Positions 25,137 to 34,020 of a stretch of 64,000 nucleotides of DNA are shown piece by piece. The notes below the pieces were generated by a model. The model was not told the origin of the DNA. It did no database searches and was given only the letters and a program-made list of their open reading frames with translations. The position numbers and the translations under genes are program-made. The stretch is from Paenibacillus pasadenensis DSM 19293. Its GTDB lineage: Bacteria; Bacillota; Bacilli; Paenibacillales; Paenibacillaceae. Position 1 is the first letter of the stretch; every line of letters starts with the position of its first letter. The stretch covers positions 89,471 through 153,470 of the forward strand of contig NZ_KE383851.1 in NCBI RefSeq assembly GCF_000422485.1. The letters run 5' to 3'.

Positions 25137-26132
25137 TCAGCCCTTCAGAATGGCTTCGATCGCGGCGATTTCCGACTCGGTCAGCTCTGGGAAGCGGAGC
25201 GAGTCGACCGCATCCTCGATCTGCGACACTTTGCTGGCGCCGATCAGAGCCGACGTGACTCGGCCGCCGCGCAGCACCCAGTTCAGGGCGAGCTGCGACA
25301 TTTTTTGGCCGCGGCCCGCGGCGATCTCGTTCAGGCGGCGGACCTTGGCGATCCGTTCCTCGGTGATGTCGTTCTCGGACAGGAAGACGCTTGGACCGGC
25401 AGCGCGGGAATCCGCCGCGACGCCATTGAGATAGCGGTCGGTCAGGATGCCGCCGTGCAGCGGGGAGAAGACGATCGATCCGATGCCTTCTTCATCCAGC
25501 GCGTCCTGAAGCCCGTCTTCGATCCAGCGGTTGAACATGGAGTAGCTCGGCTGATGGATGAGGCATGGCGTGCCGAGCTCGCGCAGGATGCGGGAAGCTT
25601 TGCGCGTATCTTCCGGGCTGTAGCTGGAGATGCCGACATAGAGCGCCTTGCCTTGGCGGACGATCGCGTCGAGAGCGCTCATCGTCTCTTCCAGCGGCGT
25701 ATTCGGGTCCGGACGATGGTGATAATAAATATCGACATAATCGAGGCCCATGCGCTTCAGGCTCTGGTCCAGGCTGGCGACGAGATATTTGCGGGAGCCC
25801 CACTCGCCGTAAGGGCCTGGATACATATAATAACCGGCTTTCGTGGAGACGACGATCTCGTCCCGGTATGGAAGCAGGTCTTTTTTCAGGATCTCGCCGA
25901 ACATCTCCTCGGCCGAGCCTGGAGGCGGACCGTAGTTGTTGGCGAGATCGAAGTGCGTGATGCCGAGATCGAAGGCGCGGGTCAGCATGCTCCGGCCGCT
26001 CTCGACCGAGTTGATGCCGCCAAAGTTGTGCCAAAGACCGAGCGAGATGGCCGGAAGCAGCAAGCCGCTGCGGCCGCTCCGGTTATACTTCATCGTGTCG
26101 TAGCGCGATTCGGAAGCCTTGTACAAAATCAT
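25137..26132 (-). CDS. Aldo/keto reductase, YghZ-like (L-glyceraldehyde 3-phosphate reductase type)
   Basis: This roughly 331-residue NADPH-dependent oxidoreductase of the AKR superfamily resembles YghZ. It has KYNRSGRSGLLLPAISLGLW, the catalytic Asp and Tyr in FDLANNYGPPPG, the Lys in VVSTKAGY, the His in YYHHRPD, and the cofactor-binding LIGASKVSQIEDAV. YghZ-type enzymes reduce small aldehydes, including L-glyceraldehyde 3-phosphate. The start is uncertain: two ATG codons (26135, 26132) and a TTG at 26126 follow a GGGAGGA site. It is divergent from nothing and lies 120 bp downstream of an AraC-family gene in the same direction, so the pair could be one operon. Confidence 0.87.
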   Translation of the reverse strand: MILYKASESRYDTMKYNRSGRSGLLLPAISLGLWHNFGGINSVESGRSMLTRAFDLGITHFDLANNYGPPPGSAEEMFGEILKKDLLPYRDEIVVSTKAGYYMYPGPYGEWGSRKYLVASLDQSLKRMGLDYVDIYYHHRPDPNTPLEETMSALDAIVRQGKALYVGISSYSPEDTRKASRILRELGTPCLIHQPSYSMFNRWIEDGLQDALDEEGIGSIVFSPLHGGILTDRYLNGVAADSRAAGPSVFLSENDITEERIAKVRRLNEIAAGRGQKMSQLALNWVLRGGRVTSALIGASKVSQIEDAVDSLRFPELTESEIAAIEAILKG

Positions 26133-26252
26133 CATTCCTCCCATGTGGCCCGACAGCCTGAAAGGGCTTGCCTGGCCGAGTTGACTTCTCCATTGTAGCC
26201 GAAGGAGCGGCGTGGAAAACATGTCAGCAAGGAAGGAAAACATGTCATGATG

Positions 26253-27083
26253 TCAGCATCTGCGCTCGCGATAGCTTCGAGGCGAGCAGCCTCGAACCCG
26301 CTTGAACATGCGGGAAAACAGCAGCGGATCGCGATAGCCGACCGAAAACGCGATCTCGCTGATCGTGCAGTCGGTCCGTTCGAGCAGATCTGCCGCGCGC
26401 GACATCCGGTAATCCAGCAAGTATTGACGCGGAGGCATGCCGGTCTCCCGCTTGAAGAGGGACGACAGATATTTGCGGTCGAGCTGGAATTCCCGCGCCA
26501 TGCGTTCGACCGAGATGTCCTCGTCGTAATGGGCGTGCAGATAGCGGAGGCAGTCGGCGACATGAGGGTTGGGACGCGCGCGGCCGTCGCGGCCGGCCTC
26601 GCGGCGCGGCACGATCGCGATCAGCGCGGCCAGAAATTCGTACAGCCGTCCGAGCAGCAGCAGATCGGCGGCGTCCGAGGCCAGGGCGTCGCGGCTCATC
26701 GTCTGATCCAGCGTCGGCATCAGCTTGTCGTCCAGCGGAAAGATCGGGCTGGCTGCCGACAATGCCGTCCGGGCGAGCAGCTGTTCCGCCCGGCTGCCTT
26801 TGAAGGCGATCCAGGAATAGAGCCACGGCGTCTCCTCGCTGGCCGAATAGGTGACCCGCATATGCGGATAAGTGAGGAACGCCTGGCCGGCGCCGATGCG
26901 ATGGGTCTCGCCCGCGGCGGTCAACGTGCCGGATCCGCTCTGAATGAAATGGATTTTATAAAAGTCGCGCATGCCGGGACCGTAGGTATGGCCGGGACAG
27001 CATTGCTCCCTGCCCCAGAACAGCAAGCTCAGCTCCGGATCCGCAACCCCGTCCGGCTGTCTCTGCAAGGTGAAGCTAGCCAT
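26253..27083 (-). CDS. AraC family transcriptional regulator with cupin sensor
   Basis: This 276-residue regulator has an N-terminal cupin-type sugar-sensing domain (MRDFYKIHFIQSGSGTLTA…AFLTYPHMRVTY) and a C-terminal AraC double helix-turn-helix (MAREFQLDRKYLSSLFKRETG … ISEIAFSVGYRDPLLFSRMF). Both DNA-binding units look intact. It is divergent from the histidine kinase gene at 27217 and lies upstream of the aldo/keto reductase. It probably controls one or both, in response to a sugar. Confidence 0.9.
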   Translation of the reverse strand: MASFTLQRQPDGVADPELSLLFWGREQCCPGHTYGPGMRDFYKIHFIQSGSGTLTAAGETHRIGAGQAFLTYPHMRVTYSASEETPWLYSWIAFKGSRAEQLLARTALSAASPIFPLDDKLMPTLDQTMSRDALASDAADLLLLGRLYEFLAALIAIVPRREAGRDGRARPNPHVADCLRYLHAHYDEDISVERMAREFQLDRKYLSSLFKRETGMPPRQYLLDYRMSRAADLLERTDCTISEIAFSVGYRDPLLFSRMFKRVRGCSPRSYRERRC

Positions 27084-27216
27084 GGAAGCAACCTCTTTTC
27101 AGGTGAAGTGCCGTGCTGCTACCAGTATAGCAGACCGTCCTGACGTGACAAGGCGATGCTTCTATGATTATCATGGGGACATTGGTTCTATCCCGTTCAG
27201 ACCGGAGGACGATGCG

Positions 27217-29028
27217 ATGCGTCGCAAATACCGCTTCATCAGCCTGAAAAACAAGATCATGGTTTTTTTCTTGCTGTCGATCCTCATCCCGTTGTCCGTG
27301 ATGGTCGTCAACGCCTATTTTTCTTCGCGCCAGATGCTGGAGAGCAAGTACAGCATCCTGCTTGCGGACGTGGCCAGGCAGTCCAATATCCGGATCGAGG
27401 AATATTTGCGGGATATCCGGCAAATTTCTCTTATTTCAAGCTATGGCATCAACAGCTATATTTCGGCTGTATCGCAGGATAATTATCCGGTTCAAAATTA
27501 TTTGCGCAACCAATCCATCGCCAATGAAATGCAGGCGACGCAATTATTGATGAACTACATCACGATGAAAGACAGAAAAATTTCCATCTATGTCTATAAC
27601 ATGAATCCTGGAAACGATCTCTATATCAGCCCGAACAAGCCGATCGACTACGCGTACGAGCCGCGCCAGGAAGCGTGGTTCAACGATTTTTTGGAATCGG
27701 ATGACATTACGCGGGATTTGCCGACACAAAAGGACCGGCAGGTCAAAGGAGAAGGCAACTGGGCCATTTACAATTTGCGGAAAATATTGGACATGGAGAA
27801 CGGCAAGCTGCTCGGCGTGATGGTGATCAGCGTCGACATCGAGTTCATCCATGAGCTCAACAAGCGCATGAATGTCGGCAGCCAGTCTGTCATGACGATC
27901 GTCGATGAGCAGGACCGGATCATGTTCAGGGACGACTACGGCGCGATCGGCCAGCCGTTCGAGTCGATCTTCCCGATGGGCGGCCATGTCGACGGCGGGC
28001 TCGACCGCCAGATCGTCCGCGTCAAGGGCAGCGAGCACATGCTCATCCAGGCGGGCTTCGAGTCCCACCGATGGAAGACCTATCTCTCGATGCCTATGGA
28101 CGATCTGACGATCGAGGATGGGATTTTGAAGCGCAACTTGTGGATGATCATCACCGTGCTGCTGCTGTTCGCGCTGGTGAGCACGCTCTATATCTCCAGC
28201 CTCATCACGCGGCCGATCAAGCAGCTGATGAGGAACATGGCGCTCGTAGAGCACGGCAAGTTCGACAGCCTGCACCCCGTCCAGTCGAATGACGAGATCG
28301 GGCTGATGGCGATCCGGTTCGAACAGATGTCGGCCGAGCTGAAGCAGCTTGTCGAGCGCATCTACGAGGAGCAGGAGCAAAAGGTGGAGGCGGAAATCCG
28401 GGCTTTGCAGGCGCAAATCAATCCGCATTTCTTGTACAACACGCTGAATTCGGTCAAGTGGATCGCCTCGATGCAGCGCTCGGACAAAATCGTGGAAATG
28501 ACGGAGGCGCTCATCTCCATGCTGCGGTATACCGCAAGAGCGGACAAGGGACTCGTGCCCGTCCGCGAAGAGCTGGAGCATATCCGTCATTATCTCGTCA
28601 TCCAAAAGGTCCGCTATTTCAACCGGATCGAGGTTCATGTGGAGGTCGAGGACGACTCGCTGCTGGATCAGGAAATTCCCAAGCTCAGCATCCAGCCGCT
28701 CGTGGAGAACGCCATCTTCCATGGAATCGCCAATCAGAAGGACGGCGTGCTGACGCTGGAAGTAAGGGGCATCGGAAAAGAGCAGCTGCGGATTACGGTG
28801 CGCGACAACGGAGCGGGGATGAGCGGCGAAGCGGCCAGCCGCCTTCGAGAACGGCTGGCCGGCAGCGATGCGGAGGGCGGAATCGGAATCTGCAACGTGC
28901 ATCAGCGCATCCGGAGGGTTTTCGGCGAGCCGTACGGCGTGTCCTTCCGCAGCGCCGAGGGAGAAGGGGCCGAGTTTACCTTGATCTTCCCGTATCGACC
29001 TAATGAAGGAGGAAAGCGGCCATGCTGA
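27217..29028 (+). CDS. Sensor histidine kinase, YesM family
   Basis: This 603-residue membrane kinase senses an extracellular signal and phosphorylates the regulator encoded next. It has a first membrane helix (residues about 13-35), a large extracellular Cache-like sensor, a second helix (about 308-330), a HAMP domain (LITRPIKQLMRNM), then QINPHFLYNTL with His404 and an HATPase domain (PLVENAIFHGI, DNGAGM, GGIGICNVHQRI). ATG 27217 has GGAGG 8 bp upstream; upstream in-frame codons lack a site. The stop overlaps the response regulator start. The next operon encodes a sugar importer, the typical target of such pairs. Confidence 0.94.
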   Translation: MRRKYRFISLKNKIMVFFLLSILIPLSVMVVNAYFSSRQMLESKYSILLADVARQSNIRIEEYLRDIRQISLISSYGINSYISAVSQDNYPVQNYLRNQSIANEMQATQLLMNYITMKDRKISIYVYNMNPGNDLYISPNKPIDYAYEPRQEAWFNDFLESDDITRDLPTQKDRQVKGEGNWAIYNLRKILDMENGKLLGVMVISVDIEFIHELNKRMNVGSQSVMTIVDEQDRIMFRDDYGAIGQPFESIFPMGGHVDGGLDRQIVRVKGSEHMLIQAGFESHRWKTYLSMPMDDLTIEDGILKRNLWMIITVLLLFALVSTLYISSLITRPIKQLMRNMALVEHGKFDSLHPVQSNDEIGLMAIRFEQMSAELKQLVERIYEEQEQKVEAEIRALQAQINPHFLYNTLNSVKWIASMQRSDKIVEMTEALISMLRYTARADKGLVPVREELEHIRHYLVIQKVRYFNRIEVHVEVEDDSLLDQEIPKLSIQPLVENAIFHGIANQKDGVLTLEVRGIGKEQLRITVRDNGAGMSGEAASRLRERLAGSDAEGGIGICNVHQRIRRVFGEPYGVSFRSAEGEGAEFTLIFPYRPNEGGKRPC

Positions 29029-30620
29029 ACGTACTCATCGTGGATGACGAGCTTTTGATGCGCATCGGCCTCAAATCGCTGATCAATTGGGAGGAGGAGG
29101 GCTTCCGCATCATGGGCGAGGCGGCGAACGGCAAGGAAGCGCTGGAGCTGGCCGAGGCGGCGGCTCCCGACCTGATCGTGACCGACATCAAAATGCCGGT
29201 CATGGACGGCCTCGAGCTGATCCGCGAAGTGCAGCGGGACCGTCCGGACTGCCAGTATGTCATTTTAAGCTGCCTGGATGAATTCCACTATGCGCAGGAG
29301 GCGATCCGGCTCGGAGCCGCCGATTATTTGATCAAGAGCGACATGAAGTCCTCGCAGCTGCTGCGGGTGCTCGATGTCGTGAAAAAAAGAGCGGCGAAAA
29401 CGACGCGCAAAGAGATGGACGGCATGCCGCCCGGATCGGTCAAGGAAAGCATCGAATACTTGAAGGAGACGCTCTTCAAGGAAGTGATCAGCGGCTACAA
29501 AGGAGAGCGCGACATTGCGGCGAGCCGGGAATCGCTGCGCATCCGCGTCCAGGACGGACCGATGCTGCTGGCGAAGTTCAGGATCGACCGCTTCGAATAT
29601 TTGCGCCGCAAATATGTCGAGCAGGACGAGAAGCTGCTGCGGTACGCCGTCCTGAACATCCTGGAGGAGATCATACCGCGGCAGCGGCAGAAGGAAATCA
29701 TCGTCATGAATTCGGCTGAATACGTCCTGCTGATGGAATGGCTCGATGACGGGCCGCCGCAGGAATTCGAGAAGCTCGTCGACAAGATTCAGGAGGCGAT
29801 GAACGACTTTCTCAATTTGACGATGTCGATCGGGGCGAGCAAGGCCGACGGCTACAAAGGCATTCGGAAAGCGTTTCAGGAAGCGGATGAAGCGCTGGAC
29901 GACCTGTTTTTCAGCTCCGGAAACGGACTGGTCTATTATGACCGGCCACGGAAAAAGGAGCGCTGCATCCAGCGCTTCGTGTGGAAAGGCGCGGCCTTGC
30001 GATCGTTCCGCCAGGACGCGGAGCTTGGCAGCGAGACGGCGCTGGCGTTTTTGGAGGAGCTGAAGGAGCAGCTGCGGGAAGGCGGCTACACGAAGCAAGC
30101 GGCCCGCTCGGCTTATATCCGGGTGCTCGGCTTGATCTCCTCTTGCTTCCCGGTGCTTCCCGATTCCGACGAGGACGGATTGAACGTATACGAAAAGCTG
30201 CTGCGCGAAGAACGGCTGGAGGGCCTCCACCGCACGGTCGTGGACTATTTGAACTCATGCCGCTCCCTTTTGACCGACAAAGAGCTTCCTCGCAGTTATG
30301 CGGAGCAGGCATGCGAAATGATGCGGCAGCTGTATACGGAGGATATTTCGCTTCAATTCGTGGCGGAGAAGATCAATGTGAACGCCTCTTATTTGAGCCG
30401 CATCTTCAAACGCGAGACGGGAGTGAACTTCGTCGGCTATTTGACTCGGCTGCGCATGGAAAAGGCAAAAGCAATGCTGCGGGAAAACCGGCTGAAGGTG
30501 TACGAGGTGGCGGAAAGGGTCGGCTATCCCAATACCGCTTATTTCAGCAAGCTGTTCAAGAAGCATTGCGGCATGACGCCGGAGGAATTCCGCGGATCTG
30601 CCGGCGAAAGCAAAAAATAA
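29022..30620 (+). CDS. AraC-type response regulator, YesN family
   Basis: This 532-residue cytoplasmic regulator has a receiver domain (residues 1-120: Asp8, Asp9, phospho-acceptor Asp55 in VTDIKMPVMDG, Lys105 in YLIKSD), a long middle region, and a C-terminal AraC double helix-turn-helix (ISLQFVAEKINVNASYLSRI … VYEVAERVGYPNTAYFSKLF). All receiver residues are conserved. Its ATG overlaps the kinase stop by 7 bp. It probably activates the importer operon that begins 175 bp downstream, after a terminator. Confidence 0.94.
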   Translation: MLNVLIVDDELLMRIGLKSLINWEEEGFRIMGEAANGKEALELAEAAAPDLIVTDIKMPVMDGLELIREVQRDRPDCQYVILSCLDEFHYAQEAIRLGAADYLIKSDMKSSQLLRVLDVVKKRAAKTTRKEMDGMPPGSVKESIEYLKETLFKEVISGYKGERDIAASRESLRIRVQDGPMLLAKFRIDRFEYLRRKYVEQDEKLLRYAVLNILEEIIPRQRQKEIIVMNSAEYVLLMEWLDDGPPQEFEKLVDKIQEAMNDFLNLTMSIGASKADGYKGIRKAFQEADEALDDLFFSSGNGLVYYDRPRKKERCIQRFVWKGAALRSFRQDAELGSETALAFLEELKEQLREGGYTKQAARSAYIRVLGLISSCFPVLPDSDEDGLNVYEKLLREERLEGLHRTVVDYLNSCRSLLTDKELPRSYAEQACEMMRQLYTEDISLQFVAEKINVNASYLSRIFKRETGVNFVGYLTRLRMEKAKAMLRENRLKVYEVAERVGYPNTAYFSKLFKKHCGMTPEEFRGSAGESKK

Positions 30621-30631
30621 AGAGGAAAAGT

Positions 30632-30666
30632 AAAAAAAGTGCTCCTTCCGGCGGAGCGCTTTTTTT
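30632..30666 (+). terminator. Terminator after the two-component operon
   Basis: A stem of AAAAAAGTGCTCC with GGAGCGCTTTTTT (one G-T pair) and a T run separates the regulator from the importer operon. Confidence 0.88.
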
Positions 30667-30795
30667 GTCGTCTTTTGTCTGGTCAAAAAAGGTGAATAGA
30701 GCGTAAAAAACCGCCATTCCGGCTTGAAGCGCCATTGTTTACGATAAGAGAGCAAAGGCAAGGGAAACTTGAGCACGATTAGAGGGGGAACTCGA

Positions 30796-32112
30796 GTGAC
30801 GCACAAACGCTGGACGACTTTAGTATCCATCGGCCTGACCGCGACGATGTTGGCTGCATGCGGAAATGGCGGCAATGGCGGCAATGGCGCTGCAGGCAAT
30901 GCCGGTTCGGAGCCTTCCAAGGCGGAGAACGGTTCGACAGGCAGCGGAAGCGGCGGAAACGTAACGCTGAGATACGCGTTATGGGATTCCAATCAGGAGA
31001 AAGGCGCGCGCAAGATTGCCGACGCATTCGAGGCGAAAAACCCGAACATCAAGATCAAGATCGAAGTGGCCGGCTGGTCCGATTACTGGACGATGCTGGA
31101 AGCCGGAGCGACCGGCGGATCGCTGCCGGATGTGTTCTGGATGCACTCCAACGAGATCTATCGCTATGCCTCCAACGGCATGCTGCTCGATCTGAACGAT
31201 CAGATCGCCAAAAGCACGGAGGTCAAGCTGGAGAACTACCCCGAGGGGCTCAATCAGATCTACAACTTTGACGGCAAGCAATATGCCGTTCCGAGGGACT
31301 TCGATACGATCGGACTTTGGTACAATAAAACGCTGTTCGACAAGGCGAACCTGAGCTATCCCGACGAGAACTGGACGTGGGACGATCTGAAAAGCGCCGC
31401 GAAGACGCTGACGAAAGACGGCGTGTACGGCCTGCTCGCTCCGATGCACAACCAGGAAGGCTACTACAACTTCGTGTATCAAAACGGCGGCACGATCATC
31501 ACCGACGACAAGAAATCCGGTTATGACGATCCGAAAACGATCGAGGCGCTGGATTATTACATCAGCTTCACTCGCGAAGGGCTGTCTCCGATGACCGTCG
31601 TCGACGCGGAGCGTCCGGAACTGATCAAAAACGGAAAAGTCGCGATGGGCATTTTCGGCTCCTGGAACTTGAGCAGCTTTGCGGAGAACGAGTATATGGC
31701 GAAAAACTTCGACGTCGCCGTACTGCCGAAAAAAGAAAAGCAAGCCTCCATCTACAACGGCCTGGGCCATGCGATCGACGCGAAAACGAAGCATCCGGAA
31801 GAGGCCTGGAAATTCGTGGAGTTCCTCAGCTCGAAGGAAGGCCAGGAGATGCAGGCGGAGCTTGGCCTGGCGATCCCGGCCTATAAAGGAACGGCACAGA
31901 AGTGGGTCGAATCCTCGTCGACGTTCCATTCTCAAGTGTTTGTCGACATGGTTCAATACGGCGTCGTCCGTCCTTACTCCAATACGACGCTTGTCTGGGA
32001 AGACAAGGCGTACGAAGCGCTCAAGCCGGCTTTCCTCGGTCAAGCGACGGTGGAGGAGGCAGCTAAAAACGCCGCCAAGATCATGAATGAAAGCCTGTCC
32101 CAGGAGAAGTAA
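30796..32112 (+). CDS. Sugar-binding lipoprotein of ABC importer (MalE type)
   Basis: This 438-residue lipoprotein would bind an oligosaccharide outside the membrane. It has a signal peptide with the lipobox MLAAC (Cys22), a Gly/Asn/Ser linker, and an SBP family 1 domain (LRYALWDSNQEKGARKIADAF; DVFWMHSNEIYRYASNG). I chose GTG 30796 because an AGGGGG site lies 7 bp upstream; an in-frame TTG at 30769 has none. A strong terminator between it and the permease genes would keep the binding protein in excess. It follows the YesM/YesN-type pair that probably controls it. Confidence 0.93.
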   Translation: MTHKRWTTLVSIGLTATMLAACGNGGNGGNGAAGNAGSEPSKAENGSTGSGSGGNVTLRYALWDSNQEKGARKIADAFEAKNPNIKIKIEVAGWSDYWTMLEAGATGGSLPDVFWMHSNEIYRYASNGMLLDLNDQIAKSTEVKLENYPEGLNQIYNFDGKQYAVPRDFDTIGLWYNKTLFDKANLSYPDENWTWDDLKSAAKTLTKDGVYGLLAPMHNQEGYYNFVYQNGGTIITDDKKSGYDDPKTIEALDYYISFTREGLSPMTVVDAERPELIKNGKVAMGIFGSWNLSSFAENEYMAKNFDVAVLPKKEKQASIYNGLGHAIDAKTKHPEEAWKFVEFLSSKEGQEMQAELGLAIPAYKGTAQKWVESSSTFHSQVFVDMVQYGVVRPYSNTTLVWEDKAYEALKPAFLGQATVEEAAKNAAKIMNESLSQEK

Positions 32113-32143
32113 GCGCCACGGGTCGGCGGAACGGTAAATGAGG

Positions 32144-32173
32144 AATGCGGCAACCGAGCGGTTGCCGCATTTT
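32144..32173 (+). terminator. Attenuating hairpin between binding protein and permease genes
   Basis: A 12-bp perfect stem (AATGCGGCAACC) with a GAGC loop and a short T run. It probably lets only part of the transcripts continue into the permeases. Confidence 0.8.
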
Positions 32174-32189
32174 GATAGGAGGAAATCGG

Positions 32190-33104
32190 ATGCAGAGCCA
32201 AGCCGTAAAGAGAACATCCGGAAAGAAAGCATGGAAGGAATGGGCCTGGGGCTGGTTTTTCATCGCCCCGACCATTGTCGGACTTGTCGTTCTGAACTTG
32301 ATTCCGATGGCCCAGTCGGCCTACTTGAGCTTTTTCAAGAGCGGAGACTTCGGGAGAAACAATATTTATGTCGGTCTGGACAACTACCGCAAGCTGGTCC
32401 AGGATGCGCAGGTCTGGCATGCTGTCGCCAACACGCTGCTTTATGCCGCGATCGTCGTGCCGGTCAGCATCGCCCTCGCGATGCTCATCGCCGTGCTGCT
32501 GAACCAGAAAATCGCGGGCCGATCCGCCTATCGGACCATATATTTCATCCCGATGATCGCGGCGCCTGCCGCCGTAACGATGGTATGGAGATGGATGTAC
32601 AATCAGCAATTCGGATTATTCAACTATGTGCTGTCCAAATTTGGCTTGCCGCCCGTCGACTGGATTTCCAATCCCCGTCTTGCACTCGTCTCGATTGCCG
32701 TCATCGGGATCTGGAGCGTCGTCGGCTACAATATGGTGCTTTTGCTTGCTGGCCTGCAGGAAATACCGAAGGACTACTATGAGGCTTCCGATATCGACGG
32801 GGCGGGCAGAATCAGGCAATTTTTCGTCATTACGCTGCCGCTCGTGACGCCGACGCTGTTTTTTGTCGTCGTAACGTCGGTCATTCAGGCCATGCAAGTA
32901 TTCGATGTCATCTTCATGATGATCGACGTGACGAATCCGGCGTACGACCATACCGTCTCGCTCGTCTATCTGTTCTACAACAGCTCCTTCAAGTACATGG
33001 ACAGAGGGTATGGATCGGCGATCGTCATGCTGCTGCTGGCGCTGATCATGATCATCACCTTCTTCCAGATGAAAGCGCAGAAGCGGTGGGTCCATTATCA
33101 ATAG
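32190..33104 (+). CDS. Sugar ABC transporter permease (MalF type)
   Basis: This 304-residue inner-membrane permease has six predicted helices, starting with WGWFFIAPTIVGLVVLNLIP, and the EAA loop (IPKDYYEASDIDGAGRIRQF) that contacts the ATPase. ATG 32190 follows AGGAGG by 7 bp; the earlier in-frame ATG lies inside the hairpin. The second permease starts 10 bp after its stop. No ATPase gene is nearby, so a shared MsmX-type ATPase is expected. Confidence 0.95.
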   Translation: MQSQAVKRTSGKKAWKEWAWGWFFIAPTIVGLVVLNLIPMAQSAYLSFFKSGDFGRNNIYVGLDNYRKLVQDAQVWHAVANTLLYAAIVVPVSIALAMLIAVLLNQKIAGRSAYRTIYFIPMIAAPAAVTMVWRWMYNQQFGLFNYVLSKFGLPPVDWISNPRLALVSIAVIGIWSVVGYNMVLLLAGLQEIPKDYYEASDIDGAGRIRQFFVITLPLVTPTLFFVVVTSVIQAMQVFDVIFMMIDVTNPAYDHTVSLVYLFYNSSFKYMDRGYGSAIVMLLLALIMIITFFQMKAQKRWVHYQ

Positions 33105-33114
33105 GAGGTGCGGC

Positions 33115-33945
33115 ATGACGCAAAAAAATCGAGTATCCACGCTGTTCGTCCATGCGGTCTTGCTGCTGGGAGCGGCCATCATGGTTCTGCCCTTCCTTTG
33201 GATGGTGCTGACCTCGCTCAAGACCGTGACGGAATCGACCTCGATGAATCCGTTCTATTTCTTCCCCAGCCGGGTGATGTGGGAAAACTATTCGGAGGTG
33301 TGGCGGCAGACCGACTTCCTCCGCCTGTACTGGAATACGTTTGCGATGATGGCGCTGCGCGTTTTATGCGGCGTGACGTTCAGCGCGATGGCGGCCTATG
33401 CTTTCGCCAGGCTAAAATTCCCGGGACGAAGCTTCTTTTTCAGCCTGGTGCTGTTCCAAATGATGGTTCCGACCCAAATTTTCATCATTCCGCAATATTT
33501 AATGGTGGATCAGCTCGGATTGCGCAATACTATACTTGCCCTGCTGTTCCCGGGCTTGGTCAGCGCTTTCGGCACCTTTTTGCTGCGGCAGTTTTTCATG
33601 GGACTGCCAAAGGAGCTGGAGGAAGCGGCGAAGCTCGACGGCTGCAATATCGGACAGACGTTCCTTTATGTCATGCTTCCGCTTGTCCGCTCCGGATTGG
33701 CCGCTCTTTCCATCTTCACCGCGCTGTTCTCGTTCAAGGACTTGATGTGGCCGCTCATCGTGAACACCGATTCCAGCGCGGCGACGCTCTCTTCCGCGCT
33801 GGCCAAAATCCAGAGCGCGTTCGCGGTCCACTATCCGGAGCTGATGGCCGCGTCTGTGCTGGCGATTTGGCCGATGCTCGCGCTGTTCATGCTGTTCCAA
33901 AAGCAGTTCATCGAAGGCATCGCGACGTCCGGCGGCAAGCTCTGA
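33115..33945 (+). CDS. Sugar ABC transporter permease (MalG type)
   Basis: This 276-residue inner-membrane protein pairs with the preceding permease. It opens with a hydrophobic helix (LFVHAVLLLGAAIMVLPFLW), has PTQIFIIPQYLMVDQLGL in the middle, the EAA loop (LPKELEEAAKLDGCNIGQTF) and a C-terminal basic FQKQFIEGIATSGGKL, the usual ending of the family. An AGGAGG site precedes the start. It is intact, unlike the LplC homologue at 633-1523. Confidence 0.95.
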   Translation: MTQKNRVSTLFVHAVLLLGAAIMVLPFLWMVLTSLKTVTESTSMNPFYFFPSRVMWENYSEVWRQTDFLRLYWNTFAMMALRVLCGVTFSAMAAYAFARLKFPGRSFFFSLVLFQMMVPTQIFIIPQYLMVDQLGLRNTILALLFPGLVSAFGTFLLRQFFMGLPKELEEAAKLDGCNIGQTFLYVMLPLVRSGLAALSIFTALFSFKDLMWPLIVNTDSSAATLSSALAKIQSAFAVHYPELMAASVLAIWPMLALFMLFQKQFIEGIATSGGKL

Positions 33946-34020
33946 GTCATTGACGAGCGAAAGCCGTCATGTCATGATGAGGAAAATCAAGCTCGGGAAG
34001 GATAAAAGGGAGGGAAGGGA

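Noticed and set aside
27070-27216. Upstream extension of the histidine kinase at 27217
   Set aside because: The added 49 codons lack family character and overlap the divergent AraC start; GGAGG is properly spaced only for ATG 27217.
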